Below, one piece after another: positions 1-6,655 of a stretch of DNA of 7,041 bases. The notes under the pieces are model-generated. The model ran no database searches. It saw only the letters and a program-made list of their open reading frames with translations, and had not been told where the DNA came from. The stretch's first letter is position 1. Each line of letters begins with the position of its first letter. The translations under genes were made by a program, and so were the position numbers. Source of the stretch: Planctomycetota bacterium (lineage in GTDB: Bacteria > Planctomycetota > UBA8108); the NCBI GenBank assembly GCA_022451445.1, contig JAKUSY010000163.1:1-7041 (forward strand). Reading direction: 5' to 3'.

Positions 1-89
1 GTATAAACCGCTCGTGAGTAATCGTATTTGTTACCGTGAGCTGCGCGACAACGGCTCAAAAATTCTTCTTGGGTAAGACGGCGAGACAT
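1..89 (-). CDS. DUF723-type / nuclease-associated HGxKYDYS protein, N-terminal fragment (runs off left edge)
   Basis: Reading the minus strand from the ATG at 89-87 gives 29 codons before the window ends, with no stop. The peptide begins MSRRLTQEEFL and continues with a Cys-Arg pair and AAHGNKYDYSRAVY. The pattern T-x-E-E-F-[IL]-x-[RK]-x-x-x-x-HG-x-[KR]-YDYS-x-x-x-Y is the signature of DUF723-like modules. These usually continue into a CPxHGxF and GCPxC zinc-ribbon-like part and often accompany homing-type or Vsr-like endonucleases in phage and mobile DNA. That downstream part is outside the window. No Shine-Dalgarno is visible: the bases before the ATG read CACCTCCCTTCC. It lies 40 bases downstream of the dehydratase stop on the same strand. 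G+C is 42 of 89 bases, far below its neighbours, and codons such as TTT, TTG, AAA, TCA, CGA and TAT are unlike the adjacent genes. It is probably acquired. Domain identity is fairly sure; nuclease function is inferred. Confidence 0.7.
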   Translation of the reverse strand, partial: MSRRLTQEEFLSRCRAAHGNKYDYSRAVY

Positions 90-129
90 GGAAGGGAGGT
101 GTTCTTCGGGTTCAGTTACCCTTGAGTGT

Positions 130-1083
130 TCAATATGCCAGGTCGGTATTGCCGCCGGTGAGGATGGCCACGACCCGCAGGCCGGCGAGCTCATGGGAGC
201 CGAGGAGGGCCGCGACGCCCGCCGCTCCCGAGGGCTCCACCAGGAGCTTGGCGCGCTCCAGCAGCAGGCGCTGGGCGCGCAGGATCGAGTCATCATCGAC
301 CAGCAGGACCCGGTCGACGTGCTCGATCGCGGCCTCGAGCGTCAGCTCTCCGGGGGCCATCGGCTTCAGGCCATCGGCTATGGTTCCCGGTACCTTGTCG
401 AGGGTGACGATCTCGCCTGCCGCGACCGAGAGCGCCATGGCGTTCGCATCGGTCGGCTCCACAGCGATGACCCGGGTTGACGGGTTCCTGTGGGACAGCG
501 CGATCGCCACGCCGGCGAGCAGCCCGCCGCCGCCGGTCGGCACCAGGATCGCGTCGGCCTCCGGTAGCTCGTCGATAATTTCGAGGCCGGTGGTTCCCTG
601 GCCGGCGATCACGTCCGGATGGTCGAAGGGCGGGACGATCAGGCCGCCGTTTTCTTCGGAGAGCTCGAGAGCCCGCTGGTGCCTGTCGGTCGAGGTCAGG
701 CCGGCGATCTCGAGCCGGGCGCCGTAGCTCTCGATGGCGGCCCTCTTGACGGCGGGGATGTCCTCGGGCACCACGATCGTCGCGTCGAGGCCGAGCGTCC
801 TGGCTGCCAGGGCGACCGCCTGTCCGTGGTTGCCCGATGAGAAGGTGATGACTCCCGCCGCGGGCATCCTCTCCTTCTCGACCGCGCGCAGGCAGGCGTT
901 CATGGCGCCGCGGAACTTGAAGGCCCCGGCCTTCTGCAGGTTTTCGCATTTGAGCCAGACGTCGGCCTTCGCCAGCTCGCCGATCGAGCGGCTGCTCAGC
1001 AGGGGGGTCCAGTGCGCGTGGGCCCCGATACGGTCCCTGGCGGTCTCGATCTCCAGGAGGTCGGGCAGCTCGAATTGCGGCAT
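130..1083 (-). CDS. PLP-dependent threonine/serine dehydratase or serine racemase-like enzyme (fold type II, no ACT domain)
   Basis: This 317-residue protein fits the catabolic threonine dehydratase / serine racemase / hydroxyaspartate ammonia-lyase group, which deaminates or racemises small hydroxy-amino acids in the cytosol using pyridoxal phosphate. Visible landmarks are the PLP lysine in FKFRGA (K56), the carboxylate-binding SSGNHGQ loop (82-88), the tetraglycine phosphate-binding loop PTGGGGLLAG (182-191), TIADGL (234-239), EPSGA (283-287) and a terminal TGGN. There is no signal peptide. There is no C-terminal ACT domain either, so it is not a biosynthetic, isoleucine-inhibited IlvA. The start is well supported: TGGAGG sits 7 bases before the ATG. 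The EPTDANA segment (209-215) aligns with the serine racemase metal site (Glu, Ala, Asp); Glu209 and Ala213 match but Ala215 falls where Asp is expected. The C-terminus ends very soon after the GGN motif. Family is certain; racemase versus dehydratase cannot be settled here. Confidence 0.93.
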   Translation of the reverse strand: MPQFELPDLLEIETARDRIGAHAHWTPLLSSRSIGELAKADVWLKCENLQKAGAFKFRGAMNACLRAVEKERMPAAGVITFSSGNHGQAVALAARTLGLDATIVVPEDIPAVKRAAIESYGARLEIAGLTSTDRHQRALELSEENGGLIVPPFDHPDVIAGQGTTGLEIIDELPEADAILVPTGGGGLLAGVAIALSHRNPSTRVIAVEPTDANAMALSVAAGEIVTLDKVPGTIADGLKPMAPGELTLEAAIEHVDRVLLVDDDSILRAQRLLLERAKLLVEPSGAAGVAALLGSHELAGLRVVAILTGGNTDLAY

Positions 1084-1090
1084 GATTTAT

Positions 1091-1096
1091 CCTCCA
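1091..1096 (-). promoter_or_regulatory. Ribosome binding site of the PLP enzyme gene
   Basis: On the minus strand TGGAGG lies 7 bases before the ATG at 1083, a near-perfect Shine-Dalgarno at ideal spacing. It fixes the start codon and is the strongest ribosome binding site in the window. Confidence 0.8.
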
Positions 1097-1109
1097 GGCG
1101 GTGTCCGCC
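1097..1109 (-). promoter_or_regulatory. Short GC-rich hairpin directly abutting the ribosome binding site
   Basis: The intergenic transcript reads GGCGG-ACA-CCGCC, a perfect 5-bp G/C stem with a 3-base loop, ending exactly where TGGAGG begins. It lies in the 37-base gap between the LecA-like gene stop (1121) and the PLP enzyme start (1083). No U-run follows, so it is not an intrinsic terminator. It could affect translation initiation or mRNA stability between the two genes. In GC-rich DNA such a dyad can also occur by chance. Confidence 0.35.
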
Positions 1110-1120
1110 GGGGGTGTTCC

Positions 1121-2194
1121 TCAGGGACCATCGGTGATCGACACCATGGACTTGTAATGCCCATCCACTCCCGCCGGTTCGTAATCGAATGGCTGGATCG
1201 CCAGGTAGAGCCGGCCGGCCGCCTTCGAGCGCTTCCTGTATTTTTTCCCGACCTTGAAGGGTTTTCCGCTCTTGCCGATCTTTCCAACCAGCGAGAGCAT
1301 GAGGAATCCCTTGCTCGACTTGAAGCTATTGTAGCGGTTCGTCCCCTCGGGGTCGGAGGTCAGGCTCCAGTTTCCCACCGAGGTCTCTCCGCTGGATTTG
1401 ATGGTGAGGACCTTGTTCTTGCCGACATCCAGCCGGGTGTCCAGCCAGGTCCCTGCCGGCTGGTACCTGGGCGCGACGTCGAGCACGCGGGATGTCTTCC
1501 CATCGGGTTTGAATCTGATCGATTCCAGGTCGACGGCCCTGAGCTGGAGCTTTCCATAGCGGGTCTCGAGGGGGAAGGCCTCGGTCAGCACCTCTCCCCT
1601 GAAGGTCATCAGGTCGGTTTGAATCTCGTCCCGGGTTCCCTTGTAGGCATCGCGGCCGGAGCTTCTCCTCTTGCCGGTTTTCTCGATCTTCGCGATGATC
1701 TCCAGCGCCCTGGTGCGGGCTCCACTCGCGGTGTCTGCCGCCAGCTGCCTGAGGGCGGGAAGGGCCCTGGCCCCGAGATCGACCAGGGCAGCCGTGGCGG
1801 CCTCCTCTTCCGCCTCGTTTCCCGATTCCATCCGGGCCAGGAGGCCGGTCGCTTTTTCCAGCAGGACGGGATCGACGCGCATGGCGAAGCGCACCGTGAC
1901 GAGCTGCTCCCTGGGAATCCGCAGGATGCCGTACTGGGTGCGTACGCTGATGGCGTCGAACGCCGGCTGGGCGGGTATTCTGCCCCGGTCCCGCAGCAGG
2001 AAGACGGGCAGCGGCTCTTTTTTCTTTGCGGGCTTCGAGGCCGGCGCGGGAGTCTTCTTCGGGGCCGCCTCCGCCTTGCGCAGGATCTCGGAGATCTTCC
2101 CGGCATCCTGGGCCCGGACGGGGGCGCCGGCCAGCAGCAGGCTCCAGCACACCAGCGGGAGCAGGGCGCGCGAAGGAAGGAAATCTCTGAGCAT
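1121..2194 (-). CDS. Secreted protein with duplicated TxYG motif, HEAT-like segment and C-terminal LecA (PA-IL)-like domain
   Basis: Using the ATG at 2194 the protein has 357 residues. AGGTGG sits 5 bases before this ATG; a GTG at 2203 lies inside that site and is less likely to be used. Residues 1-28 look like a Sec signal peptide (Arg, then a Leu-rich core ending APVRA before QD). An Ala/Pro/Lys linker spans about 39-61. TQYGILRIPREQLVTVRF (86-103) and TRYGKLQLRAVDLESIRF (211-228) are two copies of one beta motif, separated by an Ala/Leu-rich helical stretch (about 109-170) resembling HEAT repeats. From about 241 the pattern TWLDTRLDV, then LVGKIGKSGKPFKVGKKY, then GRLYLAIQP matches the LecA/PA-IL-like fold, which in Pseudomonas LecA binds galactose through calcium. 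The usual ND...DNSG ligand loop reads QPFDYEPAGVDGHY here, so classical sugar/calcium binding is doubtful. The exact function is unknown. It probably shares an operon with the PLP enzyme, 37 bases downstream. Confidence 0.85.
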   Translation of the reverse strand: MLRDFLPSRALLPLVCWSLLLAGAPVRAQDAGKISEILRKAEAAPKKTPAPASKPAKKKEPLPVFLLRDRGRIPAQPAFDAISVRTQYGILRIPREQLVTVRFAMRVDPVLLEKATGLLARMESGNEAEEEAATAALVDLGARALPALRQLAADTASGARTRALEIIAKIEKTGKRRSSGRDAYKGTRDEIQTDLMTFRGEVLTEAFPLETRYGKLQLRAVDLESIRFKPDGKTSRVLDVAPRYQPAGTWLDTRLDVGKNKVLTIKSSGETSVGNWSLTSDPEGTNRYNSFKSSKGFLMLSLVGKIGKSGKPFKVGKKYRKRSKAAGRLYLAIQPFDYEPAGVDGHYKSMVSITDGP

Positions 2195-2199
2195 CGAAG

Positions 2200-2205
2200 C
2201 CACCT
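2200..2205 (-). promoter_or_regulatory. Ribosome binding site deciding the start of the LecA-like protein
   Basis: AGGTGG on the minus strand, 5 bases before the ATG at 2194, favours that start over the in-frame GTG at 2203, which lies within the site and has no purine-rich sequence before it. Confidence 0.55.
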
Positions 2206-2323
2206 GTATCGGTTCGGGGGCCGTTCTCGCGAGCTGACGGAAGCCGCCAGCGGCCTACAGCTGGATCATAAAGCGCGCCGGCGGGCGGACACAGTATTTT
2301 TTCTTTTCCCGGGCTTCCTTCGC
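2204..2323. other. Intergenic gap between cytochrome c-type and LecA-like genes, no clear terminator
   Basis: These 120 bases follow the stop of the propeller/cytochrome c gene. The minus-strand transcript has a purine tract (AAAAGAAAAAATA, about 2294-2306), but that is an A-run, not the U-run of an intrinsic terminator. A short GGCCGC/GCGGC dyad near 2245-2256 has almost no loop. I see no convincing promoter for the downstream gene, so read-through is possible but not shown. Confidence 0.4.
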
Positions 2324-5300
2324 TCAGCGTTGCCCTGTCTTTCTGCCGAGACCGCGTATGAAATCCAGCAGATTCGCGATGTCCTGGAGAGACAGGTTTT
2401 TTTCGAGCTCTTCGGGCATGAGGGACCGTCCGGTGCTCTTCAGCTCTTTGATTTGGCTTCTGAGCAGAGTGTCGCGGAGTCCCTCGGCGCGAACGAGCTC
2501 CAGGCTGGTGGCGGTCTCCCCAGCGATAATTCCCGTCAGGATTCTCCCATCTTTCAGGATCGCGTTGTAGACGATGTAGCTGGGGGCGACCTCGCGGTTG
2601 GGATCCACCAGGTGCAGGAGGAGGCTCTCCCTGTCCCGGCCCTTGACCGTCTCGATATCGGGGGCGACGGCGTGTCCCTCGCCACCGGCCCGGTGGCAGG
2701 TGGCGCATGTTTTTTTGAAAACCTCCCGGCCGAGCTTTGGATTCGCGGCCAGGTCCAGGGAAGGCCGGAGCCTCTCGAAGACGGCTCGGCGGCTCTCCCG
2801 GGCGGTTTGCTCGAAGATCTTGCGTGAGCGTTTCCTGATCGCCTCGCCGGGATGGTCAAGGAGCTGCTTGCGCCGGGCCGGGTCCAGCTCGGCCGGGGCC
2901 AGGTCTCCCGCGGCGAGGGCATCGAGCAGGGCGCCGAGCTTCTCCTCGCGGCGAAAGAGCATCTCCAGCGCCTCTGTCCTGATGGAGGGGCTGAGCAGGC
3001 TCCAGCGCTCGATGAGTCCCTGCGCGGCCCCGGCGGCTTTCGACATCCCGATCGACTGCACGGCGGCGAGCTGGACGCCCGGGGGGGTGGCGGGGTCGAG
3101 GACCGCGAGGAGGATCTCCAGGTTCGTCCCGCCGCCGGAATAGCCCAGGAGCCGGGCCGCGATGCTCCGGCGCCCGGCCTCCTGTTTCCGGTCGGAGAGG
3201 ATCTCCGCTTCTTTTCTGAAGAGTCCCTCGAGCTGGTCCGCGGCGGAGCCGAGCTTTCTTCCCTCGGCGCTCACCAGTTCCGCGAGGCTGGAGCCGCTGC
3301 GGCGCATTCCCCTGGCCAGGGCCTCGAAGAGCCTGGGTCCCGTCTCGGGAGAGTGCTCGCGGCAGCCGGCGATCGCGAGAAAGACTTCTATGACAGAGGC
3401 GCGCTCATCCCTGGCCCCGGTCAGCTCGGCAAGGCCCTGGAGCAATTCGATGGCGCCGGGCCTGGCAAGGAACTTCCTGTCGGAGCAGAGGGTCGAGAAG
3501 AGGCCCGCGGAGGCCTGGCGGCAGGAGCAGAGAATCGCGCTTCGAATCCAGCTGTTGGCGCAATCCCTGCGGGCAATCGAGCGCAGGGCGGGAATGATCA
3601 GGTCGCGGGGACCCGCGCCGAGGCTGAAGGCGGCCTGCAGCCGCACGGCGGGAGCGGCGTCCCCGGCCGCCTTCAGCAGCTTCTCCAGCAGCGCTCCCTC
3701 TCCCTGGAGGTAGCCTTCGGAGAGACGTACCGCGGTCTTTCTTACCGACGAGTGCGGGTCCTCGAGGCCTTCGCGGACATCTTCAGCCCGCAGCGAATCG
3801 AGCGCGGCGAGGGTCCAGAGAGCCCGAAACCGCGCCTGGGGGCTCGCCGAGCTTCGAAGCAGCTTCCTGAGCTGAGTCGCGGCCCCGGGGGGGCGTTTCT
3901 CGGCGATGAGGCGCGCGGCGGTTTCCACTGTCCAGCTGTCGTCGGCCTCCAGGAGCGAGGCGAGTCGGCCGGGCTCCACCCGTCCCGGCGGCTTTCGCGG
4001 CGGTGGCGGTTTCTTTGTCGGAAGCAGGCGGTAGATACGGCCTCTCTCGTTTCCGCTCATGAGGTCGAGGTGCTCCTTGATGGAGTCGGGGATGGAGTGG
4101 GGGTGCTCGATCGTTTCGCGATACATGTCCAGAATGTAGATGTAGCCTCCGGGGCCCTCGACAAGCTGGGCCGGACGGAACCAATTGTCCGAGGAGGAGA
4201 TGAACTCGGCGCGCTCCGTCGCCCTGGGCCTGCGCGCCCTGAAGCTGACGCCATCGGGCTCGAGGATCTTCCTGTGGACCAGGTTGCCGCCGACATCTCC
4301 CACCAGGAGGCTGCCCTGGAAGTCCCTGCCGTAGCGTTCGCCGTTGTACACCAGGATGCCGGTGGCGGAGGTGAAGTAGCCGATGGGGACCCGCTCGGTT
4401 CGGGCATAGCGGGAGGCGTTTGCGGAGTTCGCGCGCCAGCGCGTGCGGACCACCCTCCAGGGCTCGGCCGGGCTCGTGCGGAAGACCGGCGCGGCCGAGC
4501 CGTCGGCGGCGATGCTCCTGTGGGTGGACGTCGCCGGCAGGTGAGGATTGAGGGAGAAGTAGCTCTCCTCGATGACGACATGCTTGCAGTGGCTCGAGTT
4601 GCTGCAGGTGAAGCGGTTGCCGAGGTCGTCAAAGCAGACACCATACTGGCCGCCGCCGGAGGGGATGGCCTCGATCGGTGAGCCCGGCCTGAAGCGAAAG
4701 TCGCGGCCGCTGAGGGATACGGCGGGCAGCGCGCCGTAGAGCAGGCTCTTCACCATCGCGCCGTTGCTGCTGGTGTTGCCGTAGAGCTTGAGATCCGGGC
4801 CCCAGCGGAGTCCGTTGGCGAGAGCCTGGACGTTCCGGCGGCCAAACCCGCTGTAATGAACCTCCTTCCTGTCAGCCTTGCCATCGCCGTCGTCGTCCCT
4901 GGCGTAGAGAATGTCGGGCGGGGCAAGTATGAAAACCCCCCCGCCGTGGCAGGCCACCGCGGTAGGCCAGCGCAGGCCGCCAAGGAAGACAACGCTCTGG
5001 TCGATCCTGCCGTCGGAGTCGGTGTCCTTGAGCAACCTGACCCTGCCGGGGGGCTGACGTCCGGCCAGCTTGCTGGTGGTCAGGTTGTCTTGATCCGAGG
5101 TGAAGGGATAGTCCCTCATCTCGACCACGTACAGGTCGCCGAGCTCATCGAAGGCCATCGCGATCGGATCGACCACATGGGGTTCGCTGGCCGTCAGCTC
5201 CAGGCGGAAACCCTCGGCCAGGCGGAACCCGGCGAGCGTGTCTCCGGCCTCCGTGGGGGGGATGCGCGGCAGTAGCCCGGCGAGCTGTTCGCGGGTTTCC

Positions 5301-5398
5301 TGCTGGGCTCGCAGGAAGGGCCCGGAAAAGAGGAGGATGGCCGTCACGCACCATGCCATCAGCGAGCCGGACTTGTCGGTAGGGTGTTTCATCTCCAT
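2324..5398 (-). CDS. Exported propeller 'membrane-bound dehydrogenase' + HEAT + haem-binding cytochrome c protein (PVC type)
   Basis: From the ATG at 5398 this is a 1024-residue exported protein; AGGA lies 9 bases upstream. An in-frame ATG at 5392 (MKHPTDKSG), preceded 6 bases away by GGGGA, is nearly as good. Residues 1-31 form a Sec signal peptide (LMAWCVTAILLFSGPFLRA, then QQ). About 57-460 is the N-terminal domain named 'putative membrane-bound dehydrogenase' (TIGR02604 type), a glucose/sorbosone-dehydrogenase-like beta propeller. It contains VDPIAMAFDELGDLYVVEMRDYP, the acidic loops DTDSDGRID and DDDGDGKAD that may bind calcium, and DMYRETIEHPHSIP. About 470-880 is Ala/Leu-rich and helical, like HEAT repeats. 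The C-terminus is the Pirellula/Verrucomicrobium haem-binding domain (TIGR02603 type): CATCH at 898-902 attaches haem c, and Met994 in SLMPEEL is the likely distal ligand. An electron-transferring oxidoreductase in the periplasm is the usual inference; the substrate is unknown for the family. The frame is intact. Confidence 0.93.
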   Translation of the reverse strand: MEMKHPTDKSGSLMAWCVTAILLFSGPFLRAQQETREQLAGLLPRIPPTEAGDTLAGFRLAEGFRLELTASEPHVVDPIAMAFDELGDLYVVEMRDYPFTSDQDNLTTSKLAGRQPPGRVRLLKDTDSDGRIDQSVVFLGGLRWPTAVACHGGGVFILAPPDILYARDDDGDGKADRKEVHYSGFGRRNVQALANGLRWGPDLKLYGNTSSNGAMVKSLLYGALPAVSLSGRDFRFRPGSPIEAIPSGGGQYGVCFDDLGNRFTCSNSSHCKHVVIEESYFSLNPHLPATSTHRSIAADGSAAPVFRTSPAEPWRVVRTRWRANSANASRYARTERVPIGYFTSATGILVYNGERYGRDFQGSLLVGDVGGNLVHRKILEPDGVSFRARRPRATERAEFISSSDNWFRPAQLVEGPGGYIYILDMYRETIEHPHSIPDSIKEHLDLMSGNERGRIYRLLPTKKPPPPRKPPGRVEPGRLASLLEADDSWTVETAARLIAEKRPPGAATQLRKLLRSSASPQARFRALWTLAALDSLRAEDVREGLEDPHSSVRKTAVRLSEGYLQGEGALLEKLLKAAGDAAPAVRLQAAFSLGAGPRDLIIPALRSIARRDCANSWIRSAILCSCRQASAGLFSTLCSDRKFLARPGAIELLQGLAELTGARDERASVIEVFLAIAGCREHSPETGPRLFEALARGMRRSGSSLAELVSAEGRKLGSAADQLEGLFRKEAEILSDRKQEAGRRSIAARLLGYSGGGTNLEILLAVLDPATPPGVQLAAVQSIGMSKAAGAAQGLIERWSLLSPSIRTEALEMLFRREEKLGALLDALAAGDLAPAELDPARRKQLLDHPGEAIRKRSRKIFEQTARESRRAVFERLRPSLDLAANPKLGREVFKKTCATCHRAGGEGHAVAPDIETVKGRDRESLLLHLVDPNREVAPSYIVYNAILKDGRILTGIIAGETATSLELVRAEGLRDTLLRSQIKELKSTGRSLMPEELEKNLSLQDIANLLDFIRGLGRKTGQR

Positions 5399-5548
5399 TC
5401 CCCGGTTTCCTGGTGAAGGTATGAGATTACATCCGATCCGTCCGCAGGACACGGACAGATTGAACTATCAGGGTCGGTGGAGGGTGCCAGCGGCCGCCGT
5501 TTCGGTTAATCTCGGTGTCGTGGACAACCTCCGACAGGCGCTTTTTTC
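5399..5548. promoter_or_regulatory. Divergent intergenic region driving the cytochrome c-type and ThiO-like genes
   Basis: This 150-base gap lies between two divergent genes, so it should hold promoters for both. Minus strand: TAATCT at 5429-5424 could be a -10 box about 25 bases before the ATG, with no good -35. Plus strand: TAATCT at 5507-5512 with GTGCCA 17 bases upstream (5484-5489) is a weak sigma-70-like pair. A dyad GTCCG-CAGGACA-CGGAC occupies 5440-5456, next to a repeated ATCCG, and could be an operator or a small hairpin. Individual boxes are weak; only the divergent arrangement is solid. Confidence 0.35.
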
Positions 5549-6655
5549 ATGAATGGCAAGGTCGCGATCCTGGGCGGGGGAGTCGTCGGCCTCTTCGTGG
5601 CGCGCCGGCTTGCCTCCGAGGGATGGGAGGTGACTCTTCTCGACGCCCGGCGAGTTGGCGGTGGCGCCAGCGGAGCCGCCGTCGGGGTATTGCAGGCTCC
5701 CAATCCTTCCCGCTCCGCCCTTGCCGGGCTCTCGCGCGAGGGAGCTGAATCCTACGGCGCCATCGCCGGCGAGCTGCTCGCGGAGACGGGTATCGATACG
5801 GGCTACCGTCTCTGCGGCTGCGTCCATCTGCGTCGCGAGCTGCCCCGTGACCCGGGGAAGGAGCTGGCGCGCTGGGCGGGGGCCGGTGTGGGCGCGGCTT
5901 GGTGCGATCGCAGCAGGATCGAGGAGCTCATCCCCGGCTACGGGGGTGAGGAGCCGGTCGGTCTCGAGCTCGACGGCGAGGCCGTCATCGATCCTCCCGC
6001 TCTCGTCGCGGCCCTGGCCGCCTCCTGCCGGGCGAGAGGGGTGGAGCTCATAGAGGATGCGGGCAGCCTGGCGCTCACCGGGCAATCCGCAAGGGCTGTG
6101 TTGCCGGAGCCCTGGGCCTCTCGCCTGGGCCCGGAAGCCCGGGTGGTCGTCTCCTCAGGCAGCTGGACGCCCGGGGTGGTTGAGTCCCTGGGATCTCCCG
6201 GGGTGGCGGTGGAGCCGGTGCGGGGGCAGGCCATCGAGCTGGAGCATCCCGCCCCCGCCTGCGTGGTGCATTTCTCTCATGGGGGCTCCGGCAGCGCCTA
6301 CTACCTGGTTCCGAGGCCGGGAGGCAGGATCTGGGTCGGCAGCACGGTGGAGGAGGTCGGCTACGAGGATTCGACGACCCCGCACGGTCTCGCCGAGCTG
6401 CTGGTCGCCGCGCGGTCGGTCCTGCCGGGCATCGGTGAGGGAGACGTTCGCCGGCAGTGGGCGGGTCTGCGGCCGAAGGCCATGCGCAGGGGCGGCCCTT
6501 TCATCGGCAGGTGGCCGGGCCTCGAGAATCTCTGGATCGCCGCGGGCAATTACCGAAGCGGTATCCTGCAGGGCCCGGCCACCGCGCGGGTGCTCTGCGA
6601 GGCGCTGACCGGTGCGGGCGAGCCAGACGAGAGCTTCGCACTCCCTGTCGACTGA
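5549..6655 (+). CDS. thiO: ThiO/glycine oxidase-like FAD-dependent amino acid oxidase
   Basis: The protein has 368 residues, close to the roughly 369 of Bacillus subtilis glycine oxidase, and belongs to the DAO (D-amino acid oxidase) superfamily. The N-terminus KVAILGGGVVGLFVARRL carries the dinucleotide-binding GxGxxG (G9, G11, G14), followed by the ribose-binding acid D32 in TLLDARR. ASGAAVGVLQAPN (40-52) corresponds to the FAD-contacting segment of ThiO. PVRGQ (223-227), YYLVPR (251-256), WVGSTVEEVGYED, WAGLRP (304-309) and GNYRSGIL (333-340) follow the ThiO order. Tyr252, Arg308 and Arg336 fall where substrate-carboxylate contacts are described in glycine oxidase. The usual GHYRNG is GNYRSG here. 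ThiO oxidises glycine to an imine for the thiamine thiazole ring, but no other thi gene is visible, so a catabolic D-amino acid or sarcosine oxidase is possible. The start is set by the FAD motif; the ribosome binding site is weak (AGG, 10 bases upstream). No signal peptide, so cytosolic. Confidence 0.85.
   Translation: MNGKVAILGGGVVGLFVARRLASEGWEVTLLDARRVGGGASGAAVGVLQAPNPSRSALAGLSREGAESYGAIAGELLAETGIDTGYRLCGCVHLRRELPRDPGKELARWAGAGVGAAWCDRSRIEELIPGYGGEEPVGLELDGEAVIDPPALVAALAASCRARGVELIEDAGSLALTGQSARAVLPEPWASRLGPEARVVVSSGSWTPGVVESLGSPGVAVEPVRGQAIELEHPAPACVVHFSHGGSGSAYYLVPRPGGRIWVGSTVEEVGYEDSTTPHGLAELLVAARSVLPGIGEGDVRRQWAGLRPKAMRRGGPFIGRWPGLENLWIAAGNYRSGILQGPATARVLCEALTGAGEPDESFALPVD

Noticed and set aside
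88..480. Plus-strand open frame starting at 88
   Set aside because: It overlaps the dehydratase 3' half in antisense, has no ribosome binding site and no recognisable motif, and starts at an ATG on the opposite strand to the DUF723-type start.
2293..2312. T-rich run on the plus strand (TATTTTTTCTTTTCCC) after GC-rich sequence, resembling an intrinsic terminator
   Set aside because: No plus-strand gene ends here, and the preceding GC-rich sequence does not form a good looped stem. On the coding (minus) strand it is an A-run, which does not terminate.
734..2827. Very long plus-strand open frame (697 codons) opposite the dehydratase, LecA-like and cytochrome genes
   Set aside because: It runs antisense across three well-supported genes and their gaps, gives a low-complexity Gly/Arg/Leu/Gln-rich translation with no recognisable domain, and is the kind of stop-free frame expected in GC-rich DNA.
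2852..4681. Second long plus-strand open frame (609 codons) antisense to the propeller/HEAT protein
   Set aside because: It is a shadow of the minus-strand gene: no domain, no signal peptide, no ribosome binding site, and biased Gly/Ala/Arg/Glu composition typical of reverse-strand reading of GC-rich codons.
5468..6085. Minus-strand open frame opposite the 5' half of the ThiO-like gene
   Set aside because: It is antisense to a gene with unambiguous FAD-binding and ThiO motifs, and its translation shows no domain.
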